Origin: Candidatus Puniceispirillum sp.
Lineage (GTDB): Bacteria > Pseudomonadota > Alphaproteobacteria > Puniceispirillales > Puniceispirillaceae
NCBI GenBank assembly: GCA_016778895.1
Contig: JADHOR010000016.1
Location: 1 to 38,430 of the forward strand
Length of the DNA stretch: 38,430 bases
Direction: 5' to 3'
The notes under the pieces: generated by a model
Seen by the model: the letters and a program-made list of their open reading frames with translations, nothing else
Databases searched by the model: none
What the model was told of the DNA's origin: nothing
Translations under genes and position numbers: made by a program
In this document: piece after piece, positions 1-7,849 of the stretch
Position numbering within the stretch: the stretch's first letter is position 1
How the letters are laid out: each line of letters begins with the position of its first letter

Positions 1-216
1 AGTTGTGGTGGCGTCGTTGTTAATCCGGGTGACGTTGTTATTGCAGATGACTCCGGTGTATTGATCCTTCCGCCAGAAGAAGCTGAGCAAGTTGCTGATG
101 AGGCTATAGCCCGTCAAGAAAAAGGCCTCGCTAATCAAGATAGGGTTGCTGCTGGTGAGAAGTTAGGCGAGTTGTCTGGTGCGTCCCTAAAGGTTGTAGA
201 AGCAACCAAAGGTTAA
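1..216 (+). CDS. RraA-family aldolase-like protein, C-terminal part
   Basis: The reading frame is open from the first base and stops at TAA 214-216, so only the last 71 residues are present. The segment GGVVVNPGDVVIADDSGV followed by a helix rich in E/A/K is the usual end of RraA-fold proteins (4-hydroxy-4-methyl-2-oxoglutarate / 4-carboxy-4-hydroxy-2-oxoadipate aldolases and RraA-like proteins). Metal-dependent retro-aldol cleavage of a hydroxy-oxo-dicarboxylate is the commonest family role, but the active-site region lies outside the window, so substrate cannot be assigned. One base separates its stop from the next ATG, and the ribosome binding site of that gene (AAAGG, 208-212) lies inside this one, which suggests translational coupling in one operon. 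Confidence 0.75.
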   Translation, partial: SCGGVVVNPGDVVIADDSGVLILPPEEAEQVADEAIARQEKGLANQDRVAAGEKLGELSGASLKVVEATKG

Positions 217-217
217 A

Positions 218-1894
218 ATGACCACAAAATTTGTTTCAGGATTCAATGTGAAATGTGAGAAATCTTCAGTCACTTCAGGCCGTGCTGTGGTTGTGACTAA
301 CCATCCTCTAGCCTCTGCAGCTGGAACACAAATTTTGTCGTCGGGCGGCAATGCAGTTGACGCTGCGATAGCCTCTCTATTCGCACTAACAGTTGTAGAG
401 CCGATGATGGTGGGCGTGCTTGGTGGCGGATTAATTCATTTGCGAGATCCCTCGGGGCAGCACATAATTATTGATGGGCTCTCAACTGCGCCGAACAGTG
501 CAGTGGCAAATATGTTCACACCACTACGCGATGGTCTGCCTAGTGAGCGTGAAGTGGTTGGAGATTTAAATTCACTGGGTGCAAAGGCTTTTGCTGTGCC
601 AGGAGCCTTGATGGCGTGGTGCCACGCCTTGAAAGTATACGGTTCACTGACTCTTCACGATGTTTTGTTGCCAGCAATTTCCCTAGCAGAACATGGTTTT
701 TTAGTTACTCCCTATCTTAGTACCTGCATATCAGAAAACGCAGACAGAATATCTCAAGACAAAGAATTAGAGGCACTTTTTTTGCCAGGATCGCAGCCTT
801 TAATGCCTGGCAGTCGATTGAGAAGGTTAGATTATGCGGCGACTCTTCGTGCTATTGCGGCAAAGGGAGCTGAGATTGTTTACGACGGAGAAATTGGTGA
901 CCGAATTGTTAACAATTTGTCTACTCGTGGCGGTATCATCAGCTCGTTCGACTTAAAAAATTACTCTGTTATTGAGCGTAACCCAATAAGCAGTGATTAT
1001 CGTGGGTTTGAGATTTTTGGTCCTCCACCACCAGCGTCTAGTGGAGTGCATATTTCCCAGATGCTCAATATTTTAGAGGGCTATGACATGGCCTCGTTGG
1101 GTTTTGGATCACCTGAGTCTCTTCACTTAATTGCAGAGGCAATGAAAATTGCATTTGCCGACAGAAAAGTTTCAACTGCTGATCCAGATTTCGTATCAGT
1201 GCCTGTTGAGAAGCTGATTTCAAAAGAATATGCCAAACAAAGGCGCGAGAAACTTAGCCGTGAAAAGGCATTGAACTGGTTGCCTGAGGCACACTTTAAC
1301 GGTGAATCTAACGAGACAACACATGTCACCGTCGCCGATGAGAAGGGTTATGTTGTTAGCACAACTCAAACGATAAATGGACTTTTTGGGGCCTGTTTGT
1401 CCGTTCCAGGCACAGGCTTGATCGCAAACAATTACATGCTCAATTTTGATCCTCACCCAGACCGCGTGTTATCTGTTGCGCCAGGAAAGCGTGTTTTCAC
1501 ATCGATGGCGCCCATGATTGTTGAACAAAATGGTCGTGTAGTGGCTGCGTTGGGGCTCCCTGGAGCACTGAGGATATTTCCATCAGCATTTCAAGCCATT
1601 TTAAACTTAATTGACTATGAAATGGACTTACAAAGTGCCGTTGAGGCGCCGCGCATTTGGACTGAAGGAGGTGTGCTTGAGGTTGAGGATGGTTTCTCCG
1701 CTGATATTTGTGAGGCACTTTTTTCTCTTGGACACGAAGTTTCAAGGGTTCCGCGGATAGCGGGAGGAATGAATGCAATTAAATTCAATCCGGACGGGTC
1801 AATTACGGGCTCAGCGTGCTGGAGAGCTGATGGCGTGCCGATTGGTTTAGGTGGGGGGCTAGCTCGTGCTGGCGTGGGTTTTTCGGTGAACTGA
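218..1894 (+). CDS. gamma-glutamyltransferase (Ntn-hydrolase family), cytoplasmic-type
   Basis: 558 residues, the usual family length. GGT family members are made as one chain that cuts itself before a catalytic Thr. Here the motif ETTHVTVADEKGYVVSTTQT places the nucleophile at about T367, giving a large chain of ~366 and a small chain of ~192 residues. The N-terminal SSGGNAVDAAIA (41-52) is also typical. The Gly-rich loop near 446-452 reads GLPGALR rather than the more usual GSPGGxR, so donor specificity may differ from glutathione. Unlike the classical periplasmic GGT there is no hydrophobic signal peptide, so cytoplasmic action is inferred. AAAGG (208-212) five bases before the ATG supports the start. 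It sits between an RraA-like gene and a 2-hydroxyacid dehydrogenase gene, suggesting degradation of an unusual gamma-glutamyl or amide substrate. Confidence 0.88.
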   Translation: MTTKFVSGFNVKCEKSSVTSGRAVVVTNHPLASAAGTQILSSGGNAVDAAIASLFALTVVEPMMVGVLGGGLIHLRDPSGQHIIIDGLSTAPNSAVANMFTPLRDGLPSEREVVGDLNSLGAKAFAVPGALMAWCHALKVYGSLTLHDVLLPAISLAEHGFLVTPYLSTCISENADRISQDKELEALFLPGSQPLMPGSRLRRLDYAATLRAIAAKGAEIVYDGEIGDRIVNNLSTRGGIISSFDLKNYSVIERNPISSDYRGFEIFGPPPPASSGVHISQMLNILEGYDMASLGFGSPESLHLIAEAMKIAFADRKVSTADPDFVSVPVEKLISKEYAKQRREKLSREKALNWLPEAHFNGESNETTHVTVADEKGYVVSTTQTINGLFGACLSVPGTGLIANNYMLNFDPHPDRVLSVAPGKRVFTSMAPMIVEQNGRVVAALGLPGALRIFPSAFQAILNLIDYEMDLQSAVEAPRIWTEGGVLEVEDGFSADICEALFSLGHEVSRVPRIAGGMNAIKFNPDGSITGSACWRADGVPIGLGGGLARAGVGFSVN

Positions 1895-1912
1895 AACAAT
1901 TGGTAGTAAAAA

Positions 1913-2884
1913 ATGACAGAAAAAATAGTGGTCCTAGATCCAATTTCCCAAGAGCGTGCGGATGAGTTGCGAGAGCTATTGCCAGAAGGTTTTATACTTG
2001 AATGTGGCCAGGGTTTTTCAGATGAAGACCTCAAGGTTGCAATAGCCGATGCGGACTATGCAATCTCAGGCCAGATCGGGGTGAATGGTGATGTTTTGCG
2101 GTCTGCAACGCGTCTCAAGCTTCTTCACAAGTGGGGCGTAGGTGTCGATAATTTAGACCTTTGGGCTGCACAAGAGTTAGGCATAAAAGTAGCGCGCACT
2201 ACAGGAAGTAATGCTTTGTCAGTGGCTGAATATACCATTGGCCTAATAATCACAGTTCTTCGAGGTATTGGGTATGGACATCACCATTTGAAAGGAGGAG
2301 ACTGGCGAGGCATAACAAAACTTCCAACACCCACGTATCAATTAAGTGGGAAAACAGTTGGGATTATTGGTTTTGGTGCAATTGGGCAGAATGTCGCGCG
2401 ACTGTTGAAGTCGTTTGATGCTGAAGTGATTTATGCGAAGCGATCGGCCTTACCATCGCAGTCAGAATTTCACCATTTTGCTAAAAGGGCTTCAATTGAC
2501 GAAATTATAGAAACTGCAGATATCATTTGTTTGCATTGTCCGCTGACTGAAGAAACTAAAAATCTAATTGGTGAAAAAGAGCTAAGAGCGATGAAACCAA
2601 CGGCGTCCCTCATAAATGTTGCGCGCGGGGGAGTTGTGGATGAAGATGCCCTATATAATGCATTGCAGTCAGGACAAATTCATGGTGCCGCTATGGATGT
2701 TTTTATGGCTGAGCCGTTGCCACCTGATAGTCCATTGTTGACTCTGGACAACATAGTCGTAACACCTCACCTTGGCGCCGTAACAAAGGACACATTTGAG
2801 CCAACTGTGTCCCGTATGTTCGATAATATTATGAGGGTGTCTAAGGGGCTGCCTGTGCCTGAGAAGGATTTGGTTGTGCCCTAA
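1913..2884 (+). CDS. D-isomer-specific 2-hydroxyacid dehydrogenase
   Basis: 323 residues. Catalyses NAD(P)-dependent interconversion of a 2-hydroxyacid and a 2-oxoacid. Visible features: nucleotide-binding GFGAIG at 153-158; the catalytic triad R238 (NVARGGVVDEDAL), E267 (AEPLP) and H286 (TPHLG); and the family helix SVAEYTIGLII at 103-113. It has the short form without the ACT/regulatory domains of serine-pathway SerA. After the second Rossmann strand the residues are YAKRS (175-179) where NAD-specific members usually have an Asp, so NADP preference is possible (inference). It starts 18 bp after the GGT stop and probably shares its transcript. Candidate substrates include glyoxylate, hydroxypyruvate or a product of the upstream aldolase; none is shown by the sequence. 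Confidence 0.88.
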   Translation: MTEKIVVLDPISQERADELRELLPEGFILECGQGFSDEDLKVAIADADYAISGQIGVNGDVLRSATRLKLLHKWGVGVDNLDLWAAQELGIKVARTTGSNALSVAEYTIGLIITVLRGIGYGHHHLKGGDWRGITKLPTPTYQLSGKTVGIIGFGAIGQNVARLLKSFDAEVIYAKRSALPSQSEFHHFAKRASIDEIIETADIICLHCPLTEETKNLIGEKELRAMKPTASLINVARGGVVDEDALYNALQSGQIHGAAMDVFMAEPLPPDSPLLTLDNIVVTPHLGAVTKDTFEPTVSRMFDNIMRVSKGLPVPEKDLVVP

Positions 2885-3168
2885 GAAGAGGATTCTTTGA
2901 ATCATTTGTCTAACACCCAAGGTCTATTACTCGCCTTTTGGACAAAGCCTGCCCTCGCAACTGATCGCATTATATGATTACAAGCAACGAGCCGTTGCGG
3001 CGCGTAAGCTATTCCATATTGATGCGGAATGATTTAATACTAATGTCGATATTTAGCTCGGCAGTCCTGCTGGCATAAAACTCAACAAACCCAATATAGT
3101 AATCCGCAATAGTCTGGTGCGTGGAAATAAATGGTCACTGCCTCAATGACAACAAAGGTCCAATCACA

Positions 3169-4362
3169 ATGACATGGCTATATCTGGCGCTTGGTTCGAT
3201 GTTTGTTCAGCAGACCTTTGTTACGCTTGGCAAGGTTTTGCCGTCGGTACTTGCGCCTGCGATTATTCTCGAGCTTCAAATTGAGGCGTCATGGGTTGGT
3301 GTTTATGTTAGTATGATCGCAGCTGTGGCACTTTTTGTGCAGGCAGGTTGTGGGAGTATTATTGTGCGCTTTGGCGCGCTCCGTGTAAGTCAGGTGTCAC
3401 TTTTGCTGACTGGAATTGGATTGATTTTAGCGGCTCCGGGGTTCATCGCCTTGATGATTGTATCAGCAATAGCTATCGGTGCATCTGCGTCTTCAACCCC
3501 GGCTAGCTCTCACCTTTTAAGCAGATATGCACCTGGTAAATATGCCCCACTTGTTTTCTCTGCAAAACAAACAGCGGTTCCGTTTGGCTTGTTAATCGCG
3601 GGATTGCTTGGCCCAATGTTAACTGAGATTTATGGTTGGCGTCTTGCGCTTATTGTGGTCGGAGTTGGTTGTTTGCTTTTTTCTGTATTTCTGGAATTGG
3701 CGCGTAGTGAATTTGATAGTGATAAAGATGTGACGCGGAAATTCCATTTGTCCGATTTTCCTGAAACGATAGGCTTTGTGATTAACAAATCTGAACTTAG
3801 AGGCCTTGCATTTGGTGCCTTTGCCTTTGTGGGGCTGCAAATGACTTTTATTGCTTATTTTGTCGTTTACCTAACTGAAGTTGGCTTCACACTGGTTGAA
3901 GCAGGAACCGTTTTTTCAATCGCAACTTTAGTAGCGATACCTGGGCGTATTTTCTGGGGCTGGTTGAGCAGTCAGTATGTTTCCCCGAGAGTCATGCTTG
4001 GCCTTTTGGCGATTCTGATGTTTTTTTCAGTTTCGGCGGTTAGCTTATTCAGTCCGGTCTGGGCGCATTGGCAGGTAACGCTTGTCGCTATTGCGGTGAG
4101 CGCTTCGGTTTTTTCATGGCATGGGGTGACGCTTGCTGAAGCTGCAAGGCTGGCCCCTACATCAATGCGGGGCGCTGTTACTGGCGGTGTGTTATCATTC
4201 GGTCAATGCGGTGGGCTGGTTTTGCCGCTTCTCTATTCATTAGTGTTGAGCCTGACGGGAAGTTATAAGCTAGGCTTTTTGGTATGCGCGTCGCCGGCGT
4301 TTTTAATCGGGTTGTTATTATTGTATTCGGCGCGTAATAACCTGAAACCAATTCATGATTAG
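3169..4362 (+). CDS. MFS transporter
   Basis: 397 residues made almost entirely of hydrophobic helices (about 12), with the cytoplasmic loop and charged stretch near the middle (around LARSEFDSDKDVTRKFH) expected of the major facilitator superfamily. It resembles the cyanate-permease/OFA-like branch of small-molecule exporters or anion importers, but I cannot name a substrate. An in-frame GTG exists at 3121, but ATG 3169 is preferred because AAAGG (3154-3158) lies ten bases ahead and the first membrane helix begins directly after it; the 16 extra residues from GTG are polar. The 284 bases before it hold no recognised gene. It converges on the TauE/SafE gene; the 87 bases between them show no convincing terminator. 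Confidence 0.82.
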   Translation: MTWLYLALGSMFVQQTFVTLGKVLPSVLAPAIILELQIEASWVGVYVSMIAAVALFVQAGCGSIIVRFGALRVSQVSLLLTGIGLILAAPGFIALMIVSAIAIGASASSTPASSHLLSRYAPGKYAPLVFSAKQTAVPFGLLIAGLLGPMLTEIYGWRLALIVVGVGCLLFSVFLELARSEFDSDKDVTRKFHLSDFPETIGFVINKSELRGLAFGAFAFVGLQMTFIAYFVVYLTEVGFTLVEAGTVFSIATLVAIPGRIFWGWLSSQYVSPRVMLGLLAILMFFSVSAVSLFSPVWAHWQVTLVAIAVSASVFSWHGVTLAEAARLAPTSMRGAVTGGVLSFGQCGGLVLPLLYSLVLSLTGSYKLGFLVCASPAFLIGLLLLYSARNNLKPIHD

Positions 4363-4449
4363 CCAATTATATTGATTGTTTTCGGATTATCGCTTTGCCG
4401 ATTAATTTTCGTAGCTGATCAATATGGCAGCAGGTCGGCCAAGATGGCC

Positions 4450-5172
4450 TTATTGAAAGGCAATCCATAGAAAGTTACTGCCGCCAGCAAGCGCCATTAG
4501 ATCAACCAGTATCTCGTGATTGCGGTTTGTCATGCGCTTCAGGATTAGTCTGCCAAGCATTGCGCCCGGGATGGTGGCAATGCCTGCAACAACGCCAAGG
4601 ATCAGGATGTCGTGTCCGATTAGGCCGATGCTCCCAAATGTTACCGCTCGTGCGATATGTGTCATTGCGGCGATCACCGCTAGGGTTGCAACAAAGCTTG
4701 CCTTAGATAATCCATATCCCAGCATGAAGGGGACCAGCAGCAACCCGGGGCCGGTTGATGAGCCTGCAAAAAACCCAAAAACACCACCAACAAAACTTAA
4801 CAGCGATGGGGATGTTTTGATTTTGTGTGATTTCGCAATCCGGCGGATTGGGATTGAAATTAACACAACGCTGCCAAGCATAAGAGCAATCATTTTTGCC
4901 TCTAGCTGGGCATAGAATATTCCGCCCAATACGACCATTGGAATTGCTGGTATGGCAATGCGCAAGAACGCTTCGCGGTGAAAATCGGCGCGGTTAATCC
5001 ATGCGCGCGATATACTGCCAAATAACAGCATAATTGCCAGTACTGGCAATACCGACTTGATGCCAATAATTGGCGTCAGGAAAACCGCGGGCAGCAATCC
5101 GCCGGCGACACCGGTTATTCCGGTTATAGAGGCTGTTATAAACGCAACGGCGCAGACAAGAAGAAGATCCAT
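4450..5172 (-). CDS. TauE/SafE family membrane permease
   Basis: 240 residues with seven to eight hydrophobic helices and the glycine-rich repeats typical of the sulfite exporter TauE/SafE family (ITGITGVAGGLLPAVF near the N-terminus and FFAGSSTGPGLLLVPFM at its centre, the two halves of the internal duplication). Family members export sulfite, sulfoacetate or other small organic anions across the inner membrane. A TTG start three codons upstream (5181) is possible; ATG 5172 is chosen because GGA lies about seven bases before it. The next gene on the same strand upstream is a TfdA/TauD-type dioxygenase, 180 bp away. In taurine-like pathways such a dioxygenase releases sulfite, so a sulfonate-linked pair is conceivable, but nothing here proves it. 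Confidence 0.82.
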   Translation of the reverse strand: MDLLLVCAVAFITASITGITGVAGGLLPAVFLTPIIGIKSVLPVLAIMLLFGSISRAWINRADFHREAFLRIAIPAIPMVVLGGIFYAQLEAKMIALMLGSVVLISIPIRRIAKSHKIKTSPSLLSFVGGVFGFFAGSSTGPGLLLVPFMLGYGLSKASFVATLAVIAAMTHIARAVTFGSIGLIGHDILILGVVAGIATIPGAMLGRLILKRMTNRNHEILVDLMALAGGSNFLWIAFQ

Positions 5173-5353
5173 TGATTCCAAATTTGGGTGCGCCTTAAGG
5201 TTTAAAGCCGAGCAAATTAAAAGCCGGTTTGCTTGGAAAATAGATCCAAAGATAATCCGTCTTTCGAGGTTATGTTCAGGCTAACAAAGGTTGGGTATAA
5301 ACCGCCCTATTGTTGGGTTTCAGTTAGTGGCATTTAATAGCAGGCTTTTCGGA

Positions 5354-6226
5354 TTAGGCTGCAATAGGCGCCCGTTCATCACGGATTTGGGTACGATGCA
5401 TAAGCCGGTCTTGATTCGGGTCAAGGTCGCCTCGCATATGCAGTGTATAACGGTTATCCCATATGACGAGGTCGTATGGCTGCCATTGCTGTGTCCAGTG
5501 GTGCGTGCCGGTTTCGATATGGTGCCAAATCTCGTCCAATAGCTGATCACTGTCATGATCACTCAACCCGACAATCCAGGCATTTGGCCGCCGCCCAACA
5601 TAGAGTGACTCTTTCCCCGTTTCGTGATGCTTGATAACCAGCGGATGCACCGCACCGGGCCGGTTCTCGTTACTATAGGTTTCGTCAAAACCGGCGCGTA
5701 GCTGGCCGGCTGAATTGCGGGTTGCATCATGCTTACACAACAATCCCTTGATCTGTTTACGCAGCGCGTCTGGCAAGGTTTCATAGGCGCGGTTAAGATT
5801 GTAAAAATGAGTATCACCGCCTGTTGCAGGTGTTGTTAGACCATATAGAATACTCGCTTTTGGTGGCAGTTCCTTATAGGTCATATCTTGATGCCAGACC
5901 AGTTCAGAATTGCCGAGCCCACCTATTGCAACGCCTTCCCTAACTATATTAGAGATCACGGCAATTTCTTCCCGTGTTGGATGGTATGCGCCATTAACTG
6001 GACGGGTTGGTGCTTTATCGAGAGCGCCAAAATATTGGGAAAAGCGGACAAATTGGTCTTCAGTTAAGTTTTGATTGCGAAATCGGAGGACTAGATGCTC
6101 GTCCCATGCGGAAATCACTTTTTTAAAAACACTGCTATCAATTTCTTGCGTCAAATCCAACCCAACGATATCGGCGCCAAGTGCGGCGCCCGTTGGTATA
6201 ACCTCAAATTGATTATTTGCGCTCAT
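5354..6226 (-). CDS. TfdA/TauD-family 2-oxoglutarate-dependent dioxygenase
   Basis: 290 residues, the typical length. Fe(II) ligands are visible as H112 and D114 (WHQDMTY) and H263 (NRYTLHMR); R278 in MHRTQI fits the 2-oxoglutarate carboxylate contact. The enzyme should couple 2-oxoglutarate decarboxylation to hydroxylation of a substrate, which in characterised relatives then breaks down to release sulfite (taurine) or a phenol (2,4-D). The WDNRYTLHMR and RLMHRTQI blocks look more like the TfdA branch than TauD itself. CAGGGG lies six bases before the ATG and supports the start. A LysR-type regulator is transcribed divergently 108 bp away and probably controls it. Confidence 0.87.
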   Translation of the reverse strand: MSANNQFEVIPTGAALGADIVGLDLTQEIDSSVFKKVISAWDEHLVLRFRNQNLTEDQFVRFSQYFGALDKAPTRPVNGAYHPTREEIAVISNIVREGVAIGGLGNSELVWHQDMTYKELPPKASILYGLTTPATGGDTHFYNLNRAYETLPDALRKQIKGLLCKHDATRNSAGQLRAGFDETYSNENRPGAVHPLVIKHHETGKESLYVGRRPNAWIVGLSDHDSDQLLDEIWHHIETGTHHWTQQWQPYDLVIWDNRYTLHMRGDLDPNQDRLMHRTQIRDERAPIAA

Positions 6227-6334
6227 TTCAAACCCCTGTTTCTGTCAAAAACCTGCGAAAAGTCTAGGCTATACAAATGATGAAAAAAAATGAAAAATAG
6301 CAAATTATATATGCGGATTTAACATAGGTTAGTG
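6227..6334. promoter_or_regulatory. divergent promoter region between dioxygenase and lysR genes
   Basis: 108 bases of AT-rich DNA between two divergently oriented genes. It must hold the promoters of both and, by the usual LysR layout, the binding site of the regulator encoded at 6335. I see AT-rich runs (6276-6310) but no unambiguous T-N11-A palindrome, so no operator is placed. Confidence 0.4.
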
Positions 6335-7222
6335 ATGAAAAATCTGCCTTTTCGTTGGATTGAGACATTTCGGGCGGTTTCCGGCGCGGGCAGCATGACG
6401 GATGCTGCGCGCATATTGAACGCCGATCAGTCAGCGATGAGCCGGCATATCGCCGCGCTGGAGAGCCAGCTTGGCATCACCCTTTTTGATCGAAGCAAAC
6501 GGCGGTTAAGGCTTACGGCCGAGGGGAAATTGCTATTGTCCGAGGCAGATTCGGCTGCCGAGGCTTTGAACAGGTTTGTCCGCAAGGCTGATGAAATTCG
6601 TCAGGTTTCCGAGGGGCATCTTCAATTGCTTACCTCTGCGACCCTTGCACGCGGGCTTATGCCCAAGGCGTTGAGTATCTTCAAGGCCACGGCCAGCGGT
6701 GTCTCGGTTAATGTTGATGTGGTCAGCAGGGTCGAGTTAGAGCGGCGCATTGAGGGCCAGCAGTTTGACCTATGTGCAGTGGCTCTACCATTCAGATATC
6801 CAAGCGCGCACCTTGTACATATCGGCAGTTTTCCGGGTGTTTGCGTCCTGCATAAACTTCACAAGCTCGCCAATAAGCAACTGATAGATATTGCTGATCT
6901 TGCTGGTGAAACAATGGTTGGGCTGCCGCAGGGAACGATTGGCAGGATGCGAATCGACCAATTATTTGCCGAGGCAGGCATTGATTATAAACCGCAGTTT
7001 GAAACAACTGCGGTGGCGGTGAATGAATTTGTTGATCATGGTATTGGCATTGCGATTACCGACCCGTTTACAGCGAGATCAAATAGCAGCAAAAATGTCG
7101 TGATCCGTCCGCTAAATCCAACAATCCATTATGATTTTGCCTTTCTGTTTCCTGCTAACCGCCCCCGAACGACGCTGGCGTCATTATTTGTCGAGGCAAC
7201 TGCAGGCGGGTTGCGGGTCTGA
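6335..7222 (+). CDS. LysR-type transcriptional regulator
   Basis: 295 residues. The N-terminal winged helix-turn-helix is clear at about 5-65 (FRAVSGAGSMTDAARILNAD, then SAMSRHIAALESQLGITLFD and R-rich wing), followed by an effector-binding domain of the periplasmic-binding-protein fold. LysR regulators usually respond to a pathway intermediate and activate a divergent gene, here most likely the TfdA-type dioxygenase. A GTG lies directly before the ATG (6332); ATG 6335 is preferred because TAGG lies six bases ahead of it. The effector cannot be read from the sequence. Confidence 0.88.
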   Translation: MKNLPFRWIETFRAVSGAGSMTDAARILNADQSAMSRHIAALESQLGITLFDRSKRRLRLTAEGKLLLSEADSAAEALNRFVRKADEIRQVSEGHLQLLTSATLARGLMPKALSIFKATASGVSVNVDVVSRVELERRIEGQQFDLCAVALPFRYPSAHLVHIGSFPGVCVLHKLHKLANKQLIDIADLAGETMVGLPQGTIGRMRIDQLFAEAGIDYKPQFETTAVAVNEFVDHGIGIAITDPFTARSNSSKNVVIRPLNPTIHYDFAFLFPANRPRTTLASLFVEATAGGLRV

Positions 7223-7282
7223 CGCATATCGTCACCCAGCAAAACTGCCCCCAACAGATTTCTGCCGGATATTAAGTGCCCG

Positions 7283-7306
7283 AAAAAAGACCGGCAACTG
7301 CCGGTC
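7283..7306 (-). terminator. rho-independent terminator, minus strand
   Basis: A perfect 7-bp GC-rich stem (GACCGGC 7289-7295 with GCCGGTC 7300-7306, 4-base loop) is followed on the minus strand by six T residues (A run at 7283-7288). It is about 50 bases beyond the stop of the TAXI remnant. The T run on that side shows that it was made for minus-strand transcription, i.e. for the now broken receptor gene. Confidence 0.8.
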
Positions 7307-7356
7307 CTTTCAGCATATTGGTTAAGGCCGCGAAAGCCTTACTTTATCAACCTGTG

Positions 7357-7680
7357 TTAATTACCAACCTTGATCCCGGCTTCCTTGTAATACTGTAGGG
7401 CGCCTGGGTGATATGGCATAGCATTTGCTGGCGCCATTGCTGCGGATTTGGCATTTTTAAAAGCACCAAAACTGGCGCCGAGCTTGTCATTATGTTCAAC
7501 AATGGCTTTGGTTATTTTATAGACCAATTCATCTGAGACATCTGCATTCGTCATCATCATCCATGGAATTTCCATGATGTTGACGTCTTTTTGCAGGCCA
7601 GTAATATTCGGGTTGGCTTTCATCGAAATGATTTTTGCTGTGAAAACTCTATTTATCGCCAGCCCCCAGCTTATCCCCAA
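7357..7680 (-). pseudogene. TAXI-family TRAP transporter solute receptor, C-terminal remnant
   Basis: Only about 95 recognisable residues remain of a receptor normally ~320 residues long. The part from about residue 17 onward (KDVNIMEIPWMMMTNADVS, VYKITKAIVEHNDKL, then MPYHPGALQYYKEAGI at the end) matches the closing section of TAXI receptors, which bind a solute in the periplasm and deliver it to a DctM/DctQ-type permease. The first ~16 residues do not look like the family, which puts the break near 7630-7635. No signal peptide and no TRAP permease genes are present. The downstream terminator is intact. The ATG at 7680 probably has no biological meaning. Confidence 0.72.
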
Positions 7681-7695
7681 ACTATTTTATCCCCA
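7671..7695. repeat. two direct copies of TTATCCCCA
   Basis: TTATCCCCA occurs at 7671-7679 and again at 7687-7695, a 16-bp period, at the broken edge of the TAXI remnant. Each copy differs by one base from the DnaA-box consensus TTATCCACA. No origin-type context (dnaA, dnaN, hemE) is present, so this may be chance or a scar of the deletion. Confidence 0.4.
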
Positions 7696-7849
7696 TGCCC
7701 AGATAACAGTTATTTGAAAACAGAAATGTTTTGGTTAGGTTGTACTAACAACATTGTGCTTGTTTAAGGGTAACTGCAACGTTTAGAGTCATGACCAAAA
7801 TCTGCAATTGGTTAAAATAACCACGCTCTAAAGAAATGGAGACCACCCT

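Noticed and set aside
2901-3032. A 43-codon open frame ending in QLIALYDYKQRAVAARKLFH that looks protein-like.
   Set aside because: No start codon with ribosome binding site, no family recognised, and a run of this length without stops occurs easily by chance. It could be a gene remnant.
4520-4915. Long plus-strand open frame opposite the TauE/SafE gene.
   Set aside because: It is an antisense shadow of a well supported membrane protein gene and resembles no family.
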